Of a DNA stretch of 20,850 nt, positions 1 to 10,259 are shown one piece after another. The notes beneath the pieces are model-generated. The model was not told the origin of the DNA and searched no databases. It saw only the letters and a list, made by a program, of their open reading frames with translations. Each line of letters begins with the position of its first letter. Position 1 is the stretch's first letter. The position numbers and the translations under genes are program-made. This DNA comes from Hypsibius dujardini (Eukaryota; Tardigrada; Eutardigrada; Parachela; Hypsibiidae), in assembly GCA_001579985.1 (NCBI GenBank), contig LRSR01008814.1, forward strand, positions 1-20,850, given 5' to 3'.

Positions 1-287
1 CTAATAACAACTCTTTCAATCAGGTTGCCTATTTGCATGCTCAACTAACAAGGAGTTTTCTTAAGTATTTTAATAGACATTTGAACAACTGGCTGGAGAC
101 GGTTTGTCAGCTGTCGAACGAAAAATTCACCTCAGTCAATCCAACTGCTATTTTGTCCGAAATTGCAAATAAATTATTTCCAATATGCTTTATATTATGT
201 TTATGTGGATGTTAGTTGAAAAGTGTGAGCCACACAGTTACACATAAACACAGGGTCGATAGAAGGTTGTCTGTTTATTCTTCATAG
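1..287. other. Intron sequence of the USP-like gene, no supported exon
   Basis: This stretch precedes the first recognisable USP exon, whose acceptor is the TTCATAG ending at 287. An open frame runs through 33-215, but its translation does not resemble the USP segment expected upstream (the region after the catalytic Cys box). It is therefore read as intron. Confidence 0.5.
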
Positions 288-1547
288 CATTTGCGACGGT
301 ATTGGAGGCCCTGTGGAAGAAACACTCCAGTTACTCCTCAAGCAATGCCTACGACCCGGACCGATTCCACCGGAAAATACAACAATACGCGCCCCGCTTT
401 TCCGGCTATTTGTAGGTACTTTTCTACTCCACTCACAAGTCCCTCGCTTTATCCTTTTCTATTATACTCCTATCTTTTCCGTATAACAGCAAGGTTTCTT
501 CTCTTCAGACAACAAGACGCTCAAGAGTTTTTGCGATACCTACTAGAAGGCCTTCACGAAGATGTCAATCGTGTAACGGTCCGTCCCAAACCTGAATTAA
601 CCGACATTTCCGACCATCTGGATGACAATCAAAAGTCCGCCGAGGCCTGGAAGCGGTATCTAAAACGAGACAACAGCAAAATTGTTGAATTATACGTGGG
701 CCAGTTGAAAAGCTCATTGATCTGTGATAACTGCGGCAACTGCTCGGTCACCTTCGACCCCTTTTGGGACCTGGCCTTACCGATTCCAGGGAATCGCAGC
801 TCTGCGTTCAGTGATAGCAACATCTTCGATTGTATGAAGTTTTTCACAAAGAAGGAGGTCTTGGATGGGGATGAGAGACCGGTAAGGCAGATGGACAGAG
901 AGACAGGGAGACAGAAAGACAGACAGACAGACAAACAGAGAGACAGACAGAGAGACAGAGAGACAGAGAGACAGAGAGACAGAGAGACAGACAGAGAGAC
1001 AGACAGAAAAGAGCCGGACAAGCAGCGAGCCAGCGGAGCTGACATAAGATAGCTTGTTCATTTGCATTTGCCTAGACATGCAGTAAGTGCAAGTCTCGTC
1101 AACGCTCCACAAAAATCTTCTCAATCCAAAAGTTCCCACGTTGTCTGGTGATCCACCTGAAACGATTCTCCCAAGAGCGATACAGAGCAAAGATATCGAG
1201 TCTGGTGGACTACCCAGTCGAAGGTCTGGATTTAGCCCCGTACGCCGCAGACTCGTACACTGGTCCCCGGCCGGAATACAACCTCTTTGCTGTGTCGTGC
1301 CACGCGGGAAGCACTCACTGTGGTCACTACACCGCCTTCTGTAAACATCCCGTCTCAGGGAAGTGGAACGAATACAACGACTCACGGTGAGATTAATTAT
1401 CACGAAGAAAGCAAGACTGGAGCTTCCTTCAACAGAATATATTTCCTGATAAGTGGCTTTTTGTATTTTTTCAGCGTCTCCTCCGTTTCGTCAAGAGATG
1501 TCGTCACATCGGATGCATACGTTTTGTTTTACGAATTGATCGGCTGA
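288..1547 (+). CDS. USP2-like ubiquitin carboxyl-terminal hydrolase, 3' part of gene (partial)
   Basis: Four in-phase exons (288-411, 509-881, 1076-1386, 1475-1547) encode the C-terminal 292 residues of a cysteine protease that removes ubiquitin from proteins. Visible family marks: YAPRFSGY followed by QQDAQEFLRYLLEGL, as in the USP2/USP8/USP21 group; VGQLKSSLICDNCGNCS and TCSKCKS, two zinc-binding Cys pairs; FDPFWDLALPI; VIHLKRFS; the His box CGHYTAFCKHP with the following WNEYNDS; and the terminal TSDAYVLFYEL. All junctions are GT-AG and keep phase. The catalytic Cys box should lie upstream, because exon 288-411 needs a preceding exon ending in phase 1, and I see none convincing in 1-287. 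The intron at 882-1075 is mostly tetranucleotide repeat. USP2 fits best on memory of the family, but USP21 or another close paralogue is possible, so no symbol is assigned. USP identity is secure. Confidence 0.93.
886..1014. repeat. GACA/GAGACAGA tetranucleotide-type microsatellite in USP intron
   Basis: Imperfect tandem units of GACA, GAGA and CAGA begin four bases after the splice donor GTAAGG (882-887) and fill about two thirds of a 194-bp intron. The motif CAGATGGACAG at 888-898 recurs at the edge of the repeat at 6801-6912. Long open frames on both strands here, with Cys-Leu-Ser-Val or Asp-Arg-Glu repeats, are products of the repeat and not genes. Confidence 0.92.
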
Positions 1548-2277
1548 TATCAGTATAGGAAACGTACACGTCTCGACTAAATGGTTGATGATACAACAAA
1601 ATGTGTCTGTTCTTTCTATAACCTCTTTTATCTTTCAATACCGGACAATTACTAGGAATGTTTCAAAGGAAACTCAGACAAACGTCAAGTACAATGTCCA
1701 TTTCAATTTTCAATCTTGTCTGCATCAAGTCGAGTATCAGTCAATCGAGAAACGAATCCATTCAAAAAATTGGATCATTTTGCGTTTGATCGTTGAGGAA
1801 ATACCTCAAAATTCCATACAAAGCTTCAGGTCGCCCATAGTGGAATCATAATATAACCAGCGTAATTGGGCGCAACATGACGGACAAAGGATATTCTCTA
1901 GGCTGCGGTCCCACAACTCACAAGTAATGCTTTTGATATCGTAACGAGGCAAGCAGTTAACTTTTATGCGTTCCCAGCACTTTTGTGGGGTTATTTTATT
2001 TTCAGCAGGCGTAGACATGTGGACAGGTACATAGCAACCAATGCTTTTGCCTACAAACCAAAATACTTATCTTAATCACGATACATCCTTTAACAGGTGA
2101 TTCTTTCGTCATGCTCTATCCCATGATCTTTTTCATCAAAAAGGCCTCACATGAAAACTATCTGAAAGACAGCTCAACTTAATTGCTGGAACTGATCTGC
2201 GCCACCGCAAAACGGTATTTCTTGCCTTCCCTTATTTCTGAGGATTATCGTAATAATCCCTCGACAAGCAATCTGGC
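1548..2277. other. Intergenic region between USP-like gene and V-ATPase c gene
   Basis: It holds the 3' flank of the USP-like gene and the 5' flank of the proteolipid gene. No family-like coding sequence was found on either strand. A TTATTTTATTTTCAG acceptor-like site ends near 2005 and is followed by an ATG-containing stretch and a possible donor near 2025. It could mark a 5' untranslated exon or a trans-splice site, but nothing confirms it. Confidence 0.6.
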
Positions 2278-3921
2278 ATGGTTTCTGCGTGTGTGGTGGG
2301 CCAAGCGGCGTGCCCGCCCTACACGCCATTTTTTGCGGTAATGGGAGTGACATCGGCTATAGTATTCAGCTGTACGTACCCTTCATGATATGTCTATTCT
2401 TATTTACATGAATATATGTTTTTGTATAGGCCTGGGTGCTGCGTATGGAACAGCCAAGTCAGGCACAGGCATTGCAGCAATGTCGGTCCTTCGACCGGAG
2501 CTCATCATCAAGTCCATCATTCCTGTGGTCATGGCCGGCATCATCGCCATTTACGGCCTCGTCGTAGGCGTCATTATGGTCAACAAAATAAAGGACGGAC
2601 TGGATCTCATGACGTGAATTAGCATACTATGATTCGCCTTCAATTGCACTATTAACAGCATATGTTAATATTGTTATTTTCTAACTATTTCAACTTTATA
2701 TTGAAATTTAGCAATAATGGGATATTAAATAAGATGCAAAGCTCCGCCCCTAATCTACAGAGTAGATTTTTAGTCTAAGGGTATTCGTTTGAAATAATAT
2801 CTAATACTTACTCGGGAAGGTTACGGGATTTGACCTCCAGATCGGAATGGGTTTTTTTTCCACAAATATCTGTCTATATATCATGATTTAAATTGGGGTC
2901 TCAGAGCTGCAATCACATCCGCAGTTAAAAACTCCCGTACCATTTATGTGCTATCGTCCGGAGCTTGATTGATTGATTCATTAGCTATGTTTCCGAAGTT
3001 TCAATTTATTCATCCGAACCACTAAAAATATCGTTTTTTGGAAAACGTTTGATTCCACAATTATTGACACATGTCCACTCCAAATTCAATTTGAAATTGA
3101 TTGGCATCAGCAGAATATTTTTTCGATGAGAGAGGGTGGAACAACGGGTAATTTCTGCAAAGTCACTGGGAAGCCTAGATTGAAACTAGCCCATATCTCT
3201 GCCCCCTGGCATCGAAAAAATATTCTGCTGATGCCAATCGATTTCAAATTGAATTTGAAGTGGACAGGTTTTAATGATTGTGGAATCAAACGTTTTCCAA
3301 AAAAAACGATATTTTTACAGTGGTTCGGATCAATAAATTGAAACTTCGGAAACATGGCTGATGAATCAATCAATCAAGCTCCGGACGATAGCACATAAAT
3401 GGTACGGGAGTTTTTTTCTTCCTTATTTTTTTCTGAAATTGCGGATGTGATTGCAGCTCCGAGATTCCAATATTAAATTATTATATATAGACAGGTATTT
3501 GAAAAAAAAACCCATTCCGATCTGGAGGTCAAATCCCGTAACGTTTCCTAGTTAGAGTAGATATTTGTGTGCAGAAAGTACAATTTACAATAATGGAATT
3601 GTCCCGTTTTAACATAAACTCTATTCATTTGTCATTGCAATAAAGGGGGATGGAAAAACGAGTTATAATAAAATGTGCGTTACTTACATAATCAGTGATA
3701 TTTGTTTTGTGCACAGGTCCTTCAAATGTCTGGGTGCAGGTCTGAGCGTCGGACTGAGTGGCCTAGCGGCCGGATTTGCTATTGGAATCGTCGGTGACGC
3801 GGGAGTCCGAGGAACAGCCCAGCAACCGCGCCTCTTTGTCGGAATGATTCTTATCTTAATTTTTGCTGAAGTTCTGGGATTATATGGTTTAATTATCGCT
3901 CTTATCATGAGCACTGGCTAG
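2278..3921 (+). CDS. ATP6V0C: V-type proton ATPase 16-kDa proteolipid, V0 subunit c
   Basis: Three exons (2278-2371, 2430-2613, 3717-3921) give a 160-residue protein, about the usual 155-160. The protein forms the rotating c-ring that carries protons across endosomal, lysosomal and plasma membranes. The frame starts at ATG 2278. The N-terminus contains PFFAVMG, then [50 protein letters not shown] and [13 protein letters not shown]. Four hydrophobic hairpin segments are evident. The proton-carrying glutamate is Glu144 in [10 protein letters not shown]. Junction phases (1, then 2) agree, and all introns are GT-AG. Intron 2 (2614-3716) carries the foldback repeat at 2810-3552. The gene ends 55 bp before the stop of the convergent subunit a gene. 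The N-terminal extension with extra Cys residues is unlike the mammalian start but is in frame and open. Confidence 0.96.
2810..3552. repeat. Long inverted repeat (foldback / MITE-like element) inside V-ATPase c intron 2
   Basis: The left arm, about 2810-3128, is the reverse complement of the right arm, about 3210-3552, around an 81-bp loop (3129-3209). Matching blocks in order outward from the loop: CATCGAAAAAATATT with ATTCTGCTGATGCCAATC, then AACGTTTGATTCCACAA, then the poly-ATTGATTGATT block, then AAGCTCCGGACGATAGCACA, then CGGATGTGATTGCAG, then CCGATCTGGAGGTCAAATCC at the outer edge. The right arm has an extra T-rich insert near 3411-3437, so the arms differ in length. AGAGTAGAT occurs at 2759-2767 and 3554-3562, just outside, and might be a target duplication. 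There is no coding capacity. In the pre-mRNA this would fold into a duplex of about 300 bp. Confidence 0.93.
3888..3893 (-). promoter_or_regulatory. Possible poly(A) signal of the V-ATPase a gene, inside the last exon of the c gene
   Basis: ATTAAA on the minus strand lies about 84 bases past the subunit a stop codon and is the nearest canonical or common variant signal I find there. If used, the subunit a mRNA would be antisense to the end of the subunit c coding exon. Confidence 0.3.
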
Positions 3922-3976
3922 CAGCTGAGAAGGAAAAATGCCTCGCTTTCTCTTTAGGACAAAGAAGAGCGGCTTT

Positions 3977-6900
3977 CTATAAATCTAGCAGGTCTCTGAA
4001 TGAAAACGGCGCGTAGAGGTATCCTTCGCCTGCGTAGAATTTGTTTTGGAATTCCACCCTGCAAACAAAACAAAGTATCAAGTATGCTGTATTTTTGTAT
4101 ACGTCCGAGTTATGTTTTGTCCGTAGCTAGAGTCGCTTGTATGGCCAAATTTGAATCGTCTGGCCGTATGATGTATTTATTTTGAGAAGGCAAGTCGCCG
4201 AAAAAGGTCTAAATGGGTCAGTGAAGTATTTGGGCTAGGGCTTGTGGCCAATCTTACCAGTGCAACCGCAGTGTGTGTAGAAAAGCGCTCATGCCTTCCA
4301 TGAAGACCAGGATGCAGAGGCTGAACGCCGCCCATATTGCAAAGATGATGAAGAGAGGCACGATGCCGATCCAACCGGAACCGACTAACGTAAAAGCTTC
4401 ATTGAGAACCTTGGTCCAAAGCACGTCAGCCAGCTCTGAAAGTTACCAATGGCAATATAGAATAATAAATGATTGGGCTTCGACTGCTAGTGTCAACCAC
4501 TCTGGCCGAGTTTCAGTCCATCAGGGTACTTACGAGCGTGAGCTAATCCAAGCGCCCAAAGTCGCAAATAGGATGCCGTGTTGCTGACCACCCCAAGGCA
4601 AAACTCGATCGTGTGGATACCTTGAACGACCATCACATCTCCAAATCCTTGAGCCTAAAAAAATCAAGTATAAATAACCCTGGGTTTTAAAATCGTTTTT
4701 ATTTTGTTGTCTGTCTGTTTGTCGTTCTGCCTGACCACCTTCTAGCCTCCCTGCAACACTTTGTCGACCTTGATGGTCCTCTTACCCCATGCCCTTCCTG
4801 TTGATGTTCCTCGTCGGCCACTGGCTGAAGCAGTTGTGTTACCTTTAATAACATAGTAAACATTCATCTAGTTGTATGTTATGGAGGATTAAAGGCATAC
4901 TGACTTGCCTTACGGTTTTGACGGTGACGCTTCATAAGTGGAACCACTAGCAGCATAACAGGAATGCACAAGATGATGATCACAAGTAGCACTTTTTGTA
5001 ATGTATCCTGCACCCCAACATAGAATATGACACTAGTTGGTTCGCGCAGTTATTGCAAGGGCAGGGGCGAAAATACTTCAGTATACCTGATTTTGGTAGA
5101 ATTTGTTGGCTAAGCAAACGCTTCCGTCGGGGTTGATCTTGTTATCCTCTAGACTCTTCATAATGACCATAAACATGTTGATAAAGGCGCTGAGCAAGCT
5201 CGGTGCACATCCGTAGGGTTCTGCCACAAAATGGATCCACTTGTAGAAGATAATGACGACCAAGTAGCCAAACATGCACCATAAGAAGAGGATCTGCGGA
5301 ATGTACTCCAACAAAATGGCCATGTACTCTTTGTGGTGGGCATAGTTGAAACAGCTGAGGGTGATGCCGAAAGACATGTGTAGGACGGCGAAGATCACTG
5401 ACATTTTCATTTTGAAGGAGTTTGTAAAGGATACCTGCAGCACAAACTTTCATCAACATAGCCCTAATTACAGAAACTATTTGAAGAGTCCACATTTCAT
5501 TTACTGACTAATATTTTCATAACCATTTCTGTAGATTTATATGCGCGTATACCCATATAATATTTTTATCTTATAATTTATCACCAGGAGCAGATAAAGT
5601 TCATTTTATTAAGGTATTGCCCTTTTTAAATAGTTCAAAGATTAATTTTGTTTCATTTTCTCAATTATATACCGGTTTAGCTACCATTATAAAACACAAA
5701 GTCTTGCTGCTCAATAAAATATTCTTTTTCATAAAATCAAGCCCTATAGAAGAATTATTCGTAAATGTACCTGGTTCTTGGCTAATTCCCATATTGGATC
5801 GATACCGTATGGGTAGGGAGTTTTGGCTTTAAAATTTGAGCCGGGATCGAGGCTAGTTTCAAATGCTTGAATTTCTTCGCTGAAGAGAGTTGCATTTGCC
5901 TTAATGGAATGAGGTATTTGGGCTAGAAATTGGTCTAAATCGGCGTTGTTGCCGACCCTCCAGGAGCTGCCGAAAATGTTGAAGGCATTGCCGAAAGCGT
6001 CGTTATAAATGAAGCCAGCGTAGATGCTGAAGAAGCCCATCAGAAGGATGATGTAGCGGCCATCAAACAACATACCGAGCATCTGAAAAATATTGCCAAC
6101 AGTATACGTTTAACATTTTATTTCAAATGCAATTGCAATTTTACGGCCAAAATTATTATTTTACTAGTATGAGCAATAATATAATTAAATTACCGTCGCA
6201 AAAATATTGCATGACGTGTGATATTTATAGCAGAAACATCGTAATTGCAATGACGTTTGATTTGTCATTCGCAGACTCCCTACCTCGCTTTTATGGATAT
6301 TTCGTTCCATAATGAACTTTTGGAATATCACCATGAAAAGAGCCATAAGCATCATTATGGTGCCATGACCGACGTCACCGAACATCACCCCAAAAAGAAA
6401 TGGAAAGGTCGTCGTTGTGAAACATGCCGGGTTGACCTCTTTGTAGGTTGGAATGCCTAGCAGAAATGACAACCATGATATTCATCTTGACAAAGAAGAG
6501 ACAAGTTTGCCCTTACGACGTTACCGTAAGCATCGACAACTTTCTGAAATCCCCGGGTGAACTCGCTAGTCTTGTTATAAGTTGGTGGCTGCTTTGTGGT
6601 GAAAATGTTAAGAAGAAGTGACGGTTTGCTTGCACCTGCTAGTTCCTGCAAAAGCAGTAGGAAAACTTTATATTTTATTCATACTTTCTCATAGTACTCA
6701 TAGAACACAAGTTTTTTTATAGACGCAATATGACAGAAGAATAGAATGCCAAATAGATAGTCGCGAGACCGACACAGAAACAAAAATACAGGTAGAGAGG
6801 CTGGCAGGCAGGCAGGCAGGCAGGTAAACAAACAGACAAACGGACAAACAGACAGACATACAGGCAGGCAGACAGGCAAGACAGAGAGACAGAGAGAAAG

Positions 6901-8738
6901 ACAGATGGACAGTACTTACGGATCCTCGCTCTATTGCTGCACGTGCAGTGGTCTGTTCCTCGGCAGGACACCAGCATTCCCCAATCAAGCAGTGGTCTGA
7001 TAGATCCAAGTTGAAAAGACTCATCGTGTAGAAGATGGCTTTCAGCTTCCTGACCTTACTTCGCCAAGCAGGAAGTTTACTTGCAATATCTGCCAATAAC
7101 TTTCTCTGATGTTCTTTACTTTCTTCAAGCACCTTGAAAGAAGTGATGAATGGTACTTTTGGATGTGCATTGGCCTTAATTAATCAGATATTGTATTCAC
7201 CTACGGTGATAATATCAGACACCTCCGTTCTAAGCCGATTTTGAGCCTCTTCTCTTTCTTGAGGGTAGGCAATAAACGGATACAGCTTGGCACGGTACCT
7301 GCAAAATATCAACAAATTTTGTTTGGATAGAAAAGTTCTTTTGCGCTGTGATAGCTAAATTATAAACGAGGAGATTGGTTGCCAAAATGTTCTGCCCCAA
7401 AACACCTGCTAATGGCTACTTTGTACATCATGCGTCTCAAAGAGTAATAACTTCCACTGGGGCTGGCGGCTATCAATCAATTGTACAAATATGTAAGATA
7501 GCTTACGCGATGCATGCCTTTTCCACTTTGACCTTTAGTTGAGCCCCCTGAACGATAATGATGAAGCAGCAATTGACTGAACTCCAGCAAAAGTACATAT
7601 TTCCGTTACAGATCCGCCATAACATTCGCTCAAAGGAATGAGCTGTTTTTTCACGAAGAACTCCACAAATGATACTAAAAAAACCCCTTGTCCAATTATA
7701 TAAAAAATAATTACCGTAATATTAGATTGCATGTCAGAGTTCACGAACTGAAGCTTAAGCGAGGATGAGATCTTATGATGGAGTAAAGCAGTTTTTTCTT
7801 CCGCTATAGTAGCTCCGCCTTGGTCGTCGGAATTTTCAAGTTGGTTAGGTGAAGGCAAGACTACGTTTGCCTAATTAGGAGATACTTGATTATTTATGAA
7901 TCTTCTCACAATTCATCATGTTAAAAATACTTGAACTGAAACTAATTTGGCTGCTCGTTGATTAATTAATTTAGAGGTAGATGTAGTTTTAAATTTCTTA
8001 AAGCAAGATCAAACGAATTCTACTTTTTTATTATAATAAAACTGAAAAAGGTTTTGTTATATTATATTCAGTGTTGTTTTCTTAATAAGCAATAACACAC
8101 CTGTTGAAGAAATATGTCAATTTGACGGAAGACATCCGCTTGCAGTTGCAAGTCCATTTTCCGGTCCTCGAGCATGCTCATGTAGTCCTTAACTTTAAAC
8201 ACGTCCACTTTAATTTCCGCTAGACTTTCCTGTTTCAGAAGAAGCGCCATTAAAATTCTACCAAAAATCATTGCAAGAATAATCAACTGAATGATTACCA
8301 GCAAGGTGACGTATTCCCGTGGTGAAGGTGTGGGGAGATGGATAAAATACGGTGAGACTTTGAGATGAGCCACTGCCAAGCTCAAACTATCTGGATAACA
8401 GAGCAATGCGTGTAAATATGAAGGACAAAGCTAGCTCGGAAAGATACTCAAGGTTCTCTACCAAGGATGCGTTCCATTTCTACGCAGGCAAAGATTTCGT
8501 TAACAAAGATGCGTCGAAATTGGGCGTCATTAACGCTGACCTATTACATCACAGTCACTCATGAGCTTCAACTATTTTTCAACCAATAATTATATCTTAT
8601 AAAATTATTGATCTTTCTTACGTCGCAGAAATGAAGCACGCCTGCGTCGCCCAATTCCGCGAGAATACTATAAGCCGATTCCGATTGGAGAATCAACTGA
8701 CACATCACCATGTCACGGGAACGAAAAAGCGAACCCAT
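3977..8738 (-). CDS. V-type proton ATPase 116-kDa subunit a (V0 subunit a)
   Basis: Seventeen exons: 8738-8622, 8540-8462, 8390-8299, 8229-8101, 7870-7715, 7674-7507, 7298-7205, 7132-6920, 6645-6525, 6456-6284, 6082-5771, 5434-5087, 5007-4909, 4842-4786, 4654-4534, 4435-4258, 4058-3977. They encode about 845 residues, close to the family norm of 830-850. The start [10 protein letters not shown] matches the family start. Family marks: [167 protein letters not shown] and [11 protein letters not shown]. The cytosolic N-terminal half links to V1; the C-terminal half forms the stator half-channels, and the essential Arg is in SYLRLWALG. Phases agree everywhere except between the 7870-7715 and 7674-7507 exons (off by one). 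A paralogue letter cannot be assigned. Confidence 0.96.
4903..4908 (-). other. GC-AG splice donor in the V-ATPase a gene
   Basis: The exon at 5007-4909 ends in CGTAAG and the intron begins GCAAGT, a perfect match to the GC-AG donor consensus. Using it keeps phase 0 into the exon 4842-4786 ([14 protein letters not shown]...). The nearby GT donor (GTAAGG, five bases earlier in the transcript) would leave phase 1 and put the next exon into a frame that does not resemble the acidic loop expected here. Confidence 0.7.
6801..6912. repeat. CAGG / GACA tetranucleotide repeat in V-ATPase a intron
   Basis: Tandem CAGG units followed by GACA, CAAA and GAGA units fill the first part of the intron 6919-6646 and start only about seven bases from the splice donor (GTAAGT, 6919-6914). 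On the transcript strand it reads as CTGT/CTGC-rich, the opposite orientation to the USP intron repeat. The apparent Cys-Leu-Pro-Val open frames on the minus strand arise from this repeat. Confidence 0.92.
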
Positions 8739-10259
8739 TACGCCCGCAACGTCACCGAATGCCACTTCATTCAACAAAAAGGCTCGCCTTTCTTCCTCAC
8801 AATATATCATCCATCTCAAAATTAAGAGACGCCACGGCAAAGAAATAAAACGCTCAATCAATGGGACTCTTGATAGAATACAGATCCGTGCAAAAATTGG
8901 GGAAATTGCATTTAGCAGTGTCATGAAATGATTCAAGGCGTGGGAGTGAAGGAATGGTGTTTGTATTAGGGATGCATGGATGACTCCAAACTTCTTTGAG
9001 TCTCGGAAATGTTAAGCATGGAGAGAAGCAAAAGGGGCGACTTGCGCCACCACGAGCCACCTCCTGCTAACTTGCATGTCTATTCACTTAGTTACTGTGG
9101 CTCCCATGTAAAATAATGTTTTTACAGACACCATCAGCCGTTTATCAGAAGAAGGCCGCGGCCGGGTTCGAAATTCAGTTCTCGCCTACTGCAACCACTT
9201 GCCCAATTAATAGCCCATTTTTGTTACAGAGAGACCCATCTGGATGGTATCAGTGGAAGTGTCTTCGAAAGTTTGTAAAGTAGTTATCCTAGCTTAGACT
9301 TTTGGGCATCGGCCATCGAGCAAACTTTGCCCGGTAATATATCTTTATTCAAAAGAAATTTATATACTTCTTTAATAATATTAATTCTAATATTCGCACT
9401 CGTTTCAAATCGGGGTACAAAATAATCCTCCGTAATGGCAGAATTGGAATTGCAGACAAAATGAAAACTTGTAAATTATATGACACGGAATGAACTCGTA
9501 AGTTTTCATTTACTTCTTCATGAAATACAATAATTTTTTGGAGTTTGACATGATTGCGCTTAACTATAAATCAGTTAGAATAGAATTATAATTATTGCTA
9601 ATCCAAAACTTGGTTAAAGAAATAATCTTTGAAACGGGAGTAACGAGTGTAGAATGTACAATCAAGACTAATCAATGAATCCATCGTATAGGATATATTA
9701 TTAAGAAATAAACCTCCTGCCGTACGTGCGTGTCCGCTGGGATTTAATGACAACTTAAACCTTTAATCTATGTAGCTACGTGATTCTACCTGCTGGACTG
9801 GAGAGTCCATTTACTTGCTTTCTACGTGTCCGTCAACAGACGGTAAATTCATGATAAAAGCAAAAGAAAAGTGACTCGAATAGCGCAGGGAAATCTCCGT
9901 CACTTCTCAAGCGAGTGATACCGTCTGTCTAAATTCACATGCACTAGCCAACATCATGTTGTATATCCCAAAGAATATGTATTACTTGCATCAATGTACT
10001 TATCGTTTTCCCGCAAGAAGAAAAATACAAGACAGAGTATGCACTGTCGAGGGGCAAGACCCATCAGTCAGTTGGTTTTAGTCCCAAAGGTCATCGGAGC
10101 CTCGGTATCGCAAGTGTTGCAAAGCGAATATTAGGAGTCCGTTAGATCCATTTCCGGTGCGGACACTCTAGTGAATGTGCAGGAAAGTTATTGTAGTTGT
10201 CTTCCACGGCTTGAAATTCGGTCGGTGTTTGAGTTAATGGTTGAAGCAGGACTTATGCC
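8739..10259. other. Intergenic region upstream of the V-ATPase a gene
   Basis: About 1.5 kb separates the start of subunit a from the stop of the type I glycoprotein gene on the same strand. It should contain the subunit a promoter and the glycoprotein 3' flank. A GC-rich patch near 9157-9180 contains GGGTTCGAAATTC, like a tRNA B box, without a recognisable A box. The remainder is AT-rich. I see no coding sequence in it. Confidence 0.6.

Noticed and set aside
629-1045. Long open frames rich in Cys-Leu-Ser-Val on the minus strand
   Set aside because: They are translations of the GACA-type microsatellite in the USP intron and shadow the USP exon.
3107-3373. Open frames on both strands in the foldback element
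   Set aside because: They are overlapping products of the palindrome with no resemblance to transposase or any known protein.
5142-5495. Second minus-strand frame of 117 codons over a V-ATPase exon
   Set aside because: It is an out-of-frame shadow of the exon 5434-5087, which matches the family in another frame.
6679-7132. Minus-strand frames with Cys-Leu-Pro-Ala repeats continuing from a V-ATPase exon
   Set aside because: The exon ends at a good GTAAGT donor at 6919-6914; the rest is tetranucleotide repeat read in frame.
9157-9180. tRNA B-box-like motif GGGTTCGAAATTC
   Set aside because: No A box or cloverleaf could be found upstream, and no poly-A tail or repeat follows, so neither a tRNA nor a SINE is supported.
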